DNA of 64,000 nucleotides from Opitutia bacterium. GTDB taxonomy: Bacteria; Verrucomicrobiota; Verrucomicrobiia; Opitutales; UBA953. Where the stretch lies: the NCBI GenBank assembly GCA_947453335.1, contig CANGFP010000002.1:186001-250000 (forward strand), given 5' to 3'. The notes under the pieces are model-generated. The model worked only from the letters and a program-made list of their open reading frames with translations. It was not told the origin of the DNA and searched no databases. This document shows, in pieces, positions 29,917 through 38,724 of the stretch; position 1 is the first letter of the stretch; each line of letters begins with the position of its first letter. The translations under genes were made by a program, and so were the position numbers.

Positions 29917-31023
29917 ATGCGCGCCGCCCTTATCGCCCGCCAATTCGACGTCCAGGGAAGGCTCGTCACCGTCGAACCCTATGGCTCCGGCAACGTCAAC
30001 GACACCTACCTGGCCATCTTCCGGACGACGTTCTCGGAGCAGCGTTTCATCGTCCAGCGCGTCCGCAAGGCCATCTTCCCCGACCCCGAGGCGATCATGC
30101 AGAACATGCGCGTCCTCACCGACCACTGCCACGCCAAGCTCGAGGCGGAGTCGGACCGCGCCGACCGCATCTGGCAGCTCCCCAAGATCATCCAGACCAA
30201 GGGCGGGGAGGATTGGGTGACCGACGCCAACGGCGACATCTGGCGCGCCATCTCGCAGATCGCCAGCGCCAACGCCTTCGAGAAGGTCCAGAACCCCGAG
30301 CACGCCTTCGAGGCGGGCATCGTGCTCGGACACTTCCACCGCATGGTCAGCGACCTGCCCTGCGACCAGCTCCGCTACGCCCTCCCCGGCTTCCACGTGA
30401 CCCCCGGCTACCTCGCCAAGCTCGACGCGGCCTTGGCCACGCCCGAAGGCCAGGAGCGCGTGCAGGCCTCGCAGGAAGCCAAGCGGGCCCTGCGTTTCGT
30501 CGAGGAACGCCGCGCGCGCTGCAGCGTGCTCGAGAACGCGCTGAAGTCGGGCGAGCTCCGGCTGCGCACGACCCACGGCGACCCCAAGGTCGGCAACATC
30601 ATGATCGACGCCGCCACGGGCCGCGGGACGTGCATCGTCGACCTCGACACCGTGCAGCCCGGTCTGGTGCATTACGACATCGGCGACGCCACGCGCTCGG
30701 CCTGCAACCCGGCCGGCGAGGACGCGGCGGACCTCGCCAGCGTGGTCTTCGACCTCGACCTGTTCACGGCGATCTACCGCGGCTACCGCGCGCATGCACA
30801 GGACTTCCTCAGCCCGGCCGACCTCAAGTACCTCTTCGACTGCATCCACCTGATCCCGCTCGAGCTCGGGATCCGCTTCCTCGCCGACCACGTCGCCGGA
30901 GACGTGTACTTCAAGGTCCGTTACCCAGGCCACAACCTGCGGCGCGCGCTCGTGCAGTTCAAGCTGGCCGAAAGCATCGAGGCCCGCGAAGGCGCGATCC
31001 GCAAGGTCCTCGGCGAAGGCTGA
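29917..31023 (+). CDS. Phosphotransferase family (APH/NahK-like) kinase
   Basis: YGSGNVNDTYLAIF, LRTTHGDPKVGNIMID, CIVDLDTVQPGLVHYDIGDATRSACN. Confidence 0.82.
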   Translation: MRAALIARQFDVQGRLVTVEPYGSGNVNDTYLAIFRTTFSEQRFIVQRVRKAIFPDPEAIMQNMRVLTDHCHAKLEAESDRADRIWQLPKIIQTKGGEDWVTDANGDIWRAISQIASANAFEKVQNPEHAFEAGIVLGHFHRMVSDLPCDQLRYALPGFHVTPGYLAKLDAALATPEGQERVQASQEAKRALRFVEERRARCSVLENALKSGELRLRTTHGDPKVGNIMIDAATGRGTCIVDLDTVQPGLVHYDIGDATRSACNPAGEDAADLASVVFDLDLFTAIYRGYRAHAQDFLSPADLKYLFDCIHLIPLELGIRFLADHVAGDVYFKVRYPGHNLRRALVQFKLAESIEAREGAIRKVLGEG

Positions 31024-31025
31024 CG

Positions 31026-31841
31026 ATGGCGACGGCGACCCCCGAGACTCCTTGGATCCTGTGGCTGGCGGGCGCGGGGCTGGCCTTGCTCATGGCCCGG
31101 GGAGCCTGGCGGGGCTACCAGCGTGGCCCGCTACGCCAGCTTTCCGGGCCGATCGCCCTCTCCGTGGGGCTGGGCATCGGCTGGGCGTTCGGCCCCGAAC
31201 TCGGCCACTGGCTCCTCCATGGGACGTCTTTCCCTTGGCTGATGCGCGGCGCAGCCGGGATACTTGGCCTGACGTGCCTCACGGGGCTAGCCGTCTATGG
31301 CTTGGCTTGGTGGTCGGGTAAACGCCCCGCCGGGGTCGACGAGGCGGAAAGTCCGGTCCTCGGAGCCATGATCGGGTGCTGGACCGGCCTATTGTATTTT
31401 TGCCTTCTGGTCCTCGCCCTCGCGACCGTTGCCTCCGTCCAGGAACTCATCGGGGGGCCGCAGGCCGCCCAGTCCCACCTCAGCATCCAGGCCCGGAACC
31501 AGATTGCCGACACCCCCGTCACGTCTTGGCTAAAGGAGTGGTCCCCCCTGCCGGACAGGCAAAGGCAGCTCATCATCCAGACCAGATTGTTGATGGCCGA
31601 CGCCGAAGCCCGCAAACGCTTGATGGCCATGCCGGAAATGCGTGCCCTGGCCGCCCACCCAACCTTCTACCAAGCCTGGGAAGATAAAAAAGTTCGTGAG
31701 TTATTGAACAACAAGGACTTAAGTGGTTTCATTGACCACCCGAAAGTCCGGGCTGTTCTGGCGGATGAGGAATTCCAGAAACAGGCAGATTCCTTGGATT
31801 TACCAGCGATTTTCGACCGGGCCTTGGCTATTCACAAGTAA
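31026..31841 (+). CDS. CvpA-family membrane protein with extra C-terminal helical region
   Basis: Four TM N-terminal CvpA-like pattern; GPLRQLSGPIALSVGLGIGW; SPVLGAMIGCWTGLLYF. Confidence 0.62.
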   Translation: MATATPETPWILWLAGAGLALLMARGAWRGYQRGPLRQLSGPIALSVGLGIGWAFGPELGHWLLHGTSFPWLMRGAAGILGLTCLTGLAVYGLAWWSGKRPAGVDEAESPVLGAMIGCWTGLLYFCLLVLALATVASVQELIGGPQAAQSHLSIQARNQIADTPVTSWLKEWSPLPDRQRQLIIQTRLLMADAEARKRLMAMPEMRALAAHPTFYQAWEDKKVRELLNNKDLSGFIDHPKVRAVLADEEFQKQADSLDLPAIFDRALAIHK

Positions 31842-31869
31842 TTCACAGCGGGTCTTTTTTTGTGGCAGA

Positions 31870-31926
31870 GGAAATCTGCTTCATTAGGTTTGAACCTCAC
31901 TCCCCAAAACTATGAAGCAGATTTCC
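31870..31926 (+). promoter_or_regulatory. Candidate start-codon-sequestering RNA hairpin (perfect 15-bp inverted repeat)
   Basis: 31870-31884 GGAAATCTGCTTCAT is the exact reverse complement of 31912-31926 ATGAAGCAGATTTCC; the right arm starts at the ATG of the next CDS. Confidence 0.6.
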
Positions 31927-32763
31927 CTCCTCGCTGCCGCGTTGGCGCTAACCCTGAACGCCCAGGAGACCAAGCCGACCCTCGAGGTTGGCAAGGCTGC
32001 CGCCCCTGCCGCCGAGACCGCCAAGGCCGACCAGAAGTTCTTCGCCCAGGTCTGGACCGCCAACTCCCCCCAGGATTTCGTCAATTTCCAGCAGCGTATC
32101 CGCATCCTCGCCCAGCAGGTCGAGGAGTTCAAGCGCTCCCAGGTCTTCCTGGAAAACGCCCTGACCACCCCTGAGCGCGAAGCCCGCAGCCACGAGATCG
32201 CCGCCAAGCAGGCCAAGCTCCAGGCCGACAACGAGTCCATGGGTAAGCTCTACGGCGGCTTCAGCATCCTCCGCCCTTACCAGCTCGTCCCGACCAAGCT
32301 CCTCTTCCTGACCCCCCTCTCGAACGACGAGTTCACCAAGCTCTCGGCCGCCAAGGACTTCAAGCCTGAGTCCGTCCTCACGGTCGAAGACAAGAAGTTC
32401 CTCGTCCGCGACACCATCGCCGGCGCCGTCGAAGTCGAAACCTTCCAGGTCCTGCTCAAGCAGATCGCCGAAACCAAGGCCCAGCTCCAGCAGCTCATCG
32501 ACCTCCAGCCCAAGCTGAAGACCGACGAGGACAAGAAGAAGGCCGAAGAAGCCGTCAAGGCCACCCAGGAGCGCGTCAACAAGCTCTCCGAGGAGTTCAA
32601 GAAGTCCCGCAACTTCGACTACCCCTCCGAAAACGGCACCATCCCGGCCGAAGCCAAGCTCTTCGTCCAGATCACCGAGGCCGAGAAGGCCCAGTTCGAC
32701 AAGGCCAACGCCAAGCCCGAAGAGAAGAAGGCCGACGCCCCTAAGGTCGAAGAAAAGAAGTAA
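31912..32763 (+). CDS. Uncharacterised Sec-exported coiled-coil-rich protein (paralogue A)
   Basis: Signal peptide MKQISLLAAALALTLNAQE; strong C-ending codon bias; homology to next ORF. Confidence 0.8.
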   Translation: MKQISLLAAALALTLNAQETKPTLEVGKAAAPAAETAKADQKFFAQVWTANSPQDFVNFQQRIRILAQQVEEFKRSQVFLENALTTPEREARSHEIAAKQAKLQADNESMGKLYGGFSILRPYQLVPTKLLFLTPLSNDEFTKLSAAKDFKPESVLTVEDKKFLVRDTIAGAVEVETFQVLLKQIAETKAQLQQLIDLQPKLKTDEDKKKAEEAVKATQERVNKLSEEFKKSRNFDYPSENGTIPAEAKLFVQITEAEKAQFDKANAKPEEKKADAPKVEEKK

Positions 32764-32798
32764 TCCCTCTCTACCCCAACCCCTAACACCATCACACC

Positions 32799-33617
32799 AT
32801 GACCACCGCTACCGACACCCCGGCCCCCCGCGTCGACAACAACCTGCTCCAGCACGACAACAAGGTCTTCCTGAAGTTCGTCACGATCAGCAGCCCTGAT
32901 ACGCTCGCCCGCTTCAACAACGACCTCAACGTGATGACGGCCCAGGCCCGCCGCATCCTCGAGCTCAACCAGCGCATCCAGTCCTCCCTCACCACCGCCG
33001 AGAAGGACGCCATCACCAAGCTCCGCGACGGCGAGCTCGCCGACTTCAACCAGAAGGACGCGATCTTCGAGAAGGTCTACGGCTTCAAGGTCGACTCCGT
33101 CGCCATCCGCCCGCACTTCATCCAGAACACCGCCATCCAGCTCATGACCCCCGTCACCGACGAGCAGGTCGCCGAGCTCCGCAAGAACCCCGAGTTCAAG
33201 GAAGCCGACATCCAGGCCCGCGGTAACACCAAGATGGTCGTCCTCTCCAAGGTCACCGGCGACCACATCCCGGTGCTGAACAACAGCATCGAAGTGATCC
33301 AGGTCCAGCAGAACACCATCCTCCAGCTCCGCGCCGCCGAACAGGCCGCCACCGATGAGGCCGCCAAGGCCCGCATCAAGGAAGAGCTCGCCAAGGCCAC
33401 CGAAGTCCTGACCAAGAACGCCGAGTTCATGGGCAAGACCTACGGCGTGGTGACCAACAACCTCGTCTTCGACGTGCTGGAAGCCCACTTCTGGGTCGCC
33501 CTCACGCCCGACGAGCTGAAGGCCTACGTCGAGAAGAACCACGGCGCCGCCGCTGCCGCCGCTCCGGCCGCCATCGAAGCTCCGAAGGCCGACAAGAAGG
33601 ACAAGAAGAACTCGTAA
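32799..33617 (+). CDS. Uncharacterised coiled-coil-rich protein without signal peptide (paralogue B)
   Basis: ORF with strong codon bias; shares module with upstream gene (SLTTAEK...EKVYGF...LMTPVTDEQ). Confidence 0.8.
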   Translation: MTTATDTPAPRVDNNLLQHDNKVFLKFVTISSPDTLARFNNDLNVMTAQARRILELNQRIQSSLTTAEKDAITKLRDGELADFNQKDAIFEKVYGFKVDSVAIRPHFIQNTAIQLMTPVTDEQVAELRKNPEFKEADIQARGNTKMVVLSKVTGDHIPVLNNSIEVIQVQQNTILQLRAAEQAATDEAAKARIKEELAKATEVLTKNAEFMGKTYGVVTNNLVFDVLEAHFWVALTPDELKAYVEKNHGAAAAAAPAAIEAPKADKKDKKNS

Positions 33618-33642
33618 GAGTCCTTCCCTGCCCTTTCCCGAC

Positions 33643-33670
33643 AAAGCCCGCCTTTCGGCGGGCTTTTTTT
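33643..33670 (+). terminator. Rho-independent terminator after paralogue pair
   Basis: AAAGCCCGCCTTTCGGCGGGCTTTTTTT. Confidence 0.92.
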
Positions 33671-33674
33671 GCGC

Positions 33675-34646
33675 CTAGAAAAGTTCGCCCTGCTCAGGGC
33701 CAGGAGCGGGCTTGGGCTTCGGCGCGGCGCTCGGCTTGACCGGAACTTCAGCCGGCTGCGCGGCCGTCGGAGCGAGGCCATGCCGACCGAGATAACGACG
33801 CAACGTGGAGTGCATCTCCATGGCCTCCAGGAAGGCCGCCACGGCCTTGACGTCTTCCGCCGGGGGTTGTCCCGGCTCGAAGGCGAAATCGGTCCTGAAA
33901 CGGACGAGCGAGAGGTTCGCGCGGATGCGGTCGGCCTCGCCCTTCACCTGCTCGCGGAAGCGCGCAGGTTCGATGGACTCGGCGGCGGCCAAGACGCCCT
34001 CGAGACCACCGTACTGCTGCAGCCACTTGACCGCGGTCTTCGGGCCGACGCCCTTGAGGCCGGGGATGTTGTCCGAGGTGTCGCCGACGAGCGCGAGATA
34101 GTCGGCGATGAGGGTCGGCGGGACGCCGAACTTCTCCTCGACCCCCGCAGCGTCCAAGCGGCGCCAGCCGGCCGCAGGATTGGCGGTCGGCGGCGGCGCG
34201 AGCTGGAGGACCTTCCCTCCCACGCATTGCCCGAAATCCTTGTCGGCGCTGACGATGATGCATTCGTCGCCCGCGGAGGACAGACGCTGCACCGCGGTGG
34301 CGATGAGGTCGTCGGCTTCGACGCCGCGCTCCTGCACGACCGCGAACCCCAGCAAGGCGGTGAGTTTCTTGATCTCCGGCAACTGCAGCACGATGTCGGG
34401 CGGGGTGTCGTCGCGCTGCGCCTTGTACTCGGGCAGGACCGCGAGGTGCCTGTCCGAACCGCCGAGGTCGAAGAAGACGACGCAACGGTCGGGCTTCTCG
34501 GCGTCGCGCAGGTCCTGCAGGGCCTTGATCCAACCGTGCAAAGCGCCCGTCGGGAACTGGTCCGATTGACGGCGCAGGTTGGACCGCTCCATCGCGAAGT
34601 GGCTCCGGAAGACCAGGTTGAAGCCGTCGACGAGGAGCCAGCGCAT
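33675..34646 (-). CDS. Stand-alone 5'-3' exonuclease (PolA N-terminal/FEN family)
   Basis: MRWLLVDGFNLVFRSHFA; VEADDLIATAVQ; IVSADKDFGQCV; ALVGDTSDNIPGLKGVGPKTAVKWL. Confidence 0.9.
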   Translation of the reverse strand: MRWLLVDGFNLVFRSHFAMERSNLRRQSDQFPTGALHGWIKALQDLRDAEKPDRCVVFFDLGGSDRHLAVLPEYKAQRDDTPPDIVLQLPEIKKLTALLGFAVVQERGVEADDLIATAVQRLSSAGDECIIVSADKDFGQCVGGKVLQLAPPPTANPAAGWRRLDAAGVEEKFGVPPTLIADYLALVGDTSDNIPGLKGVGPKTAVKWLQQYGGLEGVLAAAESIEPARFREQVKGEADRIRANLSLVRFRTDFAFEPGQPPAEDVKAVAAFLEAMEMHSTLRRYLGRHGLAPTAAQPAEVPVKPSAAPKPKPAPGPEQGELF

Positions 34647-34682
34647 GACCGGAAGTGTCTCCGTCCCGTCGGCACCTTCCAG

Positions 34683-34714
34683 AAAAAAGCAGGCCCGCCA
34701 TGAGGCGGGCCTGC
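34683..34714 (-). terminator. Rho-independent terminator of the pilus-like operon
   Basis: GCAGGCCCGCC-ATGA-GGCGGGCCTGC perfect 11-bp stem next to AAAAAA on + (U-tract on -). Confidence 0.92.
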
Positions 34715-34734
34715 GAAGGGCGAAGCGAGGTCGC

Positions 34735-37700
34735 TTACTGTCCGGCGGCCGGCGCGGCCGGCGCGGCTTCGCGAGGCGACGCAGGGGTCGTGGCGGCTTC
34801 GACGGGTTCGCGGTAGACCGCGCCGCCCGGAGAGAGGACGACAGGGTTCTGGAACACGGAACCGGCGCGCATGCCAGGGTAGCTGCTGCGGAGGGTGGCG
34901 CCGCCCGGGGACACGAGGTTCGCGGTGACGAAGACCGTGAGGTTCTTCTTGGTCGTGGACTTGCCGCTGGAGCGGAAGGCCGCGCCGAGGAGCGGGATGT
35001 CGCCGAGGACCGGGACCTTGTCGTTCACGGTCTTGACCTCTTCGCGGGTCAGGCCGCCGATGACGACCGTGGCGCCGTCGAAGACGGTGACGTCGGTCGA
35101 GACTTCACGGGTGGTGAAGATCGGCTGGAAGAAGCCGGAGGGGATCGTGACGGTCGTGCCGGCGGAGATGGCGACGGACGTGCCACCGTATTCGACGAAA
35201 CCTTCGAACTCGGTCACCTTCGGCTTGAGGTTGAGGGCGATCGAGTCGTCGGCGCCGACGGTCGGGGTGACTTCGAGGGTCACGCCGACTTCCTGGACGG
35301 TGAAGTCCTGAGGGGTACCCGCCGTGATGGTCACGCCAGCGGAGCCACCACCGTTGTTGTTACCACCGCCCGTGGAACCGACGTTCGACTGGGTGTCGCC
35401 GTAGGACTGGGGGTAGCGGAGGAGCTGGGCGATCTTGATGATGGCCGTCTTGCCGTCGAGGACGGTGAGGCTCGGGGCGGACATCAGGTCGGAACCGCTG
35501 TTCTGCTCGATGGCCTTGAGGAAGATCGAGAGGTCGTACGAGCCGATCGTGCCGATCATGCCGTTGTAGCCGCCGACAGCGCCGTTCCAGCCCTTGGCGC
35601 CGCCGAAGTTCGGCTCAGCGCCGCCGAAGTTGCCCGTGGGGAACTTCGGGGGGGTGTTGCTGATCGTGGTCATCTGCGGGTCGACGGTCTGGGTGATCGG
35701 AACGCCGCCGATCGTCGCCACGGTGGTGTAGCCAGGAGACGTGATGGAGCCGGGGTTGGACACCACGGAGGAACCGAACACGTCGTTGACGGAGCGGAGG
35801 TTCGTCTGGGCGCGGATGGTCTCCACGCCGGCCGCGTTCTTCGTGGACAGGCGGAGGTTCGTCGAGAGCTCGTTCAGGGAAGCCTCGGAGACTTCGATGA
35901 ACTTCGACTCGATGTGGACCTGCTTGATGTCGGAGTAGCGACGGAGGATGTTGCGGATGCGCTCCAGGTTCTTGCGGTTCTGGGTCACGATCAGCGTCGT
36001 ACCGTCGTAGTTGAGGACGGCGCCGGTCACTTCGAAGGACACGCCGGAGCGGGTCAGGAAGTTCTTGATGCCTTCGTTGCGCGGATTGACGTCGGTCGCG
36101 CCGGCGCCGGCGGTGGCGCCGCCGAACGGGCTGGCGGTGGCGCCAGGGGTGGTCGTGGCCGGAGCGCCGGTGCCGATGCCGGTCATCTTGGTCTCGGCGG
36201 CGGAGCTCAGCGGGAAGAACTCGGTCTCAAGGTCGTTCGAACCGGAGTCCGGACGGATCTCGATGATGCCCGCGTTGATCGTGTAGGTGAAGTTGACCTG
36301 CTTGGTGATGAGGTCGATGGCCTTCTCGAGGGTGACGTTGCGGAGCGTCATGTTGACCGACGGATTCTTGCGGTCCGGGTCGATGACGAACATGTTCACG
36401 CCCTTGTTCTCCTTGTCGTAGGACTGGGAGACGATGGTCAGCTGGGCGATGGCGCGGTCGAACGGCAGGTCGCGGATGTTGATCTCCGGGACGGTGATCG
36501 AGCGGAGCTTGTCGAGGATCGGGTCCGTGGTGACGGGGCCGGTGACGCCGCCGACTTCGCGGTTGTAGACCTCAGGGAGCTTCCAGCTTTCGTCGAGCAG
36601 CTCGAGGAGCTTGCCCTTGGTCACGCTGCGGTTCCACTGGCCGGAGTTCTCGGAGAGCACCTGGCGGATGCGGACCTGGAAGGCCTTGGACTCGGCGTTG
36701 TTGGGCTGGTACTGGAGGATTTCGCGGTAGGCGTCGAGGGCGCCGGCGTAGTCGCCGTAGAGGTAGCGGGCGCGGCCCTTGACGAGCAGTTCCTGCACCT
36801 TGTCGTCCTTGGCGCGGAGGCCGGGCGAGATCTCGTCGACGCTGCGGAAGGCCGGGTCGGACTTCTTGGCGGCGAACTCGGCGCGCAGACGGCGGGCGCT
36901 GGGGTCGTCGGCGCCGTTGAGGCGTTCGAACTCACGGACGAAGGCGTCGGCCTTGTTCATCTCGCGGGCGTCCATCGCGAGGAAGGCGCGACGGGAGATG
37001 ATCGAGGAACGGACCTGCTTGATGCGGTTGCTGACCGGCTGGGTCGCGATGTTGCGGGGCAGGTTGGAGGAGGCCTTGTCGAGGAGCGCGTTGGCGTCGT
37101 CGAGGTCGCCCTTGCGGACGGAGCTTTCGGCTTCGTCGATGAACTTGGACGCTTCGTCGATCGCGGCGGCGTTCACCTTGGCGAGGCGGACGACTTCGGC
37201 GCGGGCGAGCTGGTCGGCGCCCTGGTCGCCGGATTCGCGGCGGCTGACGATCTCCTGCTTGGCGAGGGTGACCTCGTCGCGCCAAGCCTGGGCGGCGATG
37301 TTGTTCGGGAGGGCGCCGTTGGCGCCATCGAGGATCTTGAGCGCGCCGGCGTAGTCGCCCTGATCGGCGGTCTGCTTGGCGAGGGCGATGGCCTGGGCCA
37401 CTTCGCGGTAGAGGTTCTCGTGGCCGGAAGCGACTTCATCGAGCAAGCTCGCGGGCTTGGCGGGAGCGGCCGGGGCAGGAGCGGCGGCCTTGGCCTTGGC
37501 GGCTTCTTCGTCGGCCTTGGCCTTCTCGGCGGCGGCCAGCGCGGCCTTCACGGAGGCGATGCCTTCCTTGGCGGCTTCGTCGTCGGCGGAAATCTTCTGG
37601 AGCTCCTCGAACTTCGCGAGGGCGACCTGCAGGTCACCCTTCTCGCGCGCAGCGAGGGCCTCGGAAAGCAACTGGGTCTTCTGCGTCACCGGATCGGCAT

Positions 37701-37779
37701 CCTGGGCGACGATCGAGCCGACGGCAGCGGCAGCGATGAGGGTGGCCCAAGCGAGCCTGTTGATTTTGTGGTTTTTCAT
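34735..37779 (-). CDS. Secretin/PilQ-like outer membrane protein (Amuc_1098-type)
   Basis: TPR-rich N-terminus, STN/secretin N-domains, VQEVGVTLEVTPTVGADDSIALNLKPKVTEFEG, VTVFDGATVVIGGLTREEVKTVNDKVPVLGDIPLLGAAFRS. Confidence 0.88.
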   Translation of the reverse strand: MKNHKINRLAWATLIAAAAVGSIVAQDADPVTQKTQLLSEALAAREKGDLQVALAKFEELQKISADDEAAKEGIASVKAALAAAEKAKADEEAAKAKAAAPAPAAPAKPASLLDEVASGHENLYREVAQAIALAKQTADQGDYAGALKILDGANGALPNNIAAQAWRDEVTLAKQEIVSRRESGDQGADQLARAEVVRLAKVNAAAIDEASKFIDEAESSVRKGDLDDANALLDKASSNLPRNIATQPVSNRIKQVRSSIISRRAFLAMDAREMNKADAFVREFERLNGADDPSARRLRAEFAAKKSDPAFRSVDEISPGLRAKDDKVQELLVKGRARYLYGDYAGALDAYREILQYQPNNAESKAFQVRIRQVLSENSGQWNRSVTKGKLLELLDESWKLPEVYNREVGGVTGPVTTDPILDKLRSITVPEINIRDLPFDRAIAQLTIVSQSYDKENKGVNMFVIDPDRKNPSVNMTLRNVTLEKAIDLITKQVNFTYTINAGIIEIRPDSGSNDLETEFFPLSSAAETKMTGIGTGAPATTTPGATASPFGGATAGAGATDVNPRNEGIKNFLTRSGVSFEVTGAVLNYDGTTLIVTQNRKNLERIRNILRRYSDIKQVHIESKFIEVSEASLNELSTNLRLSTKNAAGVETIRAQTNLRSVNDVFGSSVVSNPGSITSPGYTTVATIGGVPITQTVDPQMTTISNTPPKFPTGNFGGAEPNFGGAKGWNGAVGGYNGMIGTIGSYDLSIFLKAIEQNSGSDLMSAPSLTVLDGKTAIIKIAQLLRYPQSYGDTQSNVGSTGGGNNNGGGSAGVTITAGTPQDFTVQEVGVTLEVTPTVGADDSIALNLKPKVTEFEGFVEYGGTSVAISAGTTVTIPSGFFQPIFTTREVSTDVTVFDGATVVIGGLTREEVKTVNDKVPVLGDIPLLGAAFRSSGKSTTKKNLTVFVTANLVSPGGATLRSSYPGMRAGSVFQNPVVLSPGGAVYREPVEAATTPASPREAAPAAPAAGQ

Positions 37780-37800
37780 CGGGGCTTCGGAGGTAAAAGG

Positions 37801-38709
37801 TTATTTTTTGGCTTTATCTTTATTGGGGGTCGCAGGCTTCACCTCAGCCGGGATGGCCAAGGTCTCGGTGAAGGACTTACGGCCCTTTTTGGGGTCGGGG
37901 ATAAAGGTCTTCTCAACGGTCACCGTCTTGTTATCCAAGTCAATGTCTTTGATGACGAAATCGGCCCCTTTGTAGGAGAATTTGTCGCCCTTTCGGTGGC
38001 GGGACCAGGTCGTGGAAGGGTTGTCGGTCGCCGCCAACAGGATGTTGATGGTGTCCTTGAACTCGATGGGCTTGAGGTCGTCGATTTCGACCAGGCGGCC
38101 GAGGACCTTGTCGTCCAGGGTCAGGACATTGCGGGGGAAGCCGTCGGCGCCCTTCTCTACCTTGAAGGCGACAGGGGTGACAGGGACCTTGGGGTCGAGG
38201 GGCTGCTTCAGCTTGCAGCGCTCGTAGTAGGTCTTGGACTCGATGTTCTGGATCAGGAACTCGCGGTCGGCTTCCTTGCCGGTGCGGGGAGCCATCGTGC
38301 TGCTCAGGACGTAGGGGTAGATCGGGTGGCCGACCTTGACGAGGGCGATGCCGAACGGAGGCAGCGGGATGACCTTGCGGCCGAGGGGGACGTATTCCGA
38401 CTGGGAAGGATCCCAGGCGATGTCGATCGTGGTGAAGAGGTCGTAATCCCAACCGTCGTCATTCTCCTCTGGGGCCAGCCAATCGTTGGCGGTATCCTTG
38501 AGGGACGCGCGCGGCGAGTTCGGGTAATCCCCGCCCTTGGGGGGCATGCTGAGCTCAGGGATGGCGACCTGACGGGCCTCTTCTTCGGGCAGCAAAGGCT
38601 TCACCAGCTGGGGCGCCCAACCTTGGCTAAGCAGACCCCACGCGGTGATGCCGGCGATGAGCAACAGGGTCGCGCCGATGAAGAGGAAGAAATCCTTGCG
38701 GGAATTCAT
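37801..38709 (-). CDS. Pilus-system protein, Amuc_1099-like
   Basis: N-terminal TM, position directly after secretin in an Amuc_1098-1102-like order. Confidence 0.6.
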   Translation of the reverse strand: MNSRKDFFLFIGATLLLIAGITAWGLLSQGWAPQLVKPLLPEEEARQVAIPELSMPPKGGDYPNSPRASLKDTANDWLAPEENDDGWDYDLFTTIDIAWDPSQSEYVPLGRKVIPLPPFGIALVKVGHPIYPYVLSSTMAPRTGKEADREFLIQNIESKTYYERCKLKQPLDPKVPVTPVAFKVEKGADGFPRNVLTLDDKVLGRLVEIDDLKPIEFKDTINILLAATDNPSTTWSRHRKGDKFSYKGADFVIKDIDLDNKTVTVEKTFIPDPKKGRKSFTETLAIPAEVKPATPNKDKAKK

Positions 38710-38724
38710 GGGAAAGATCTCGGG

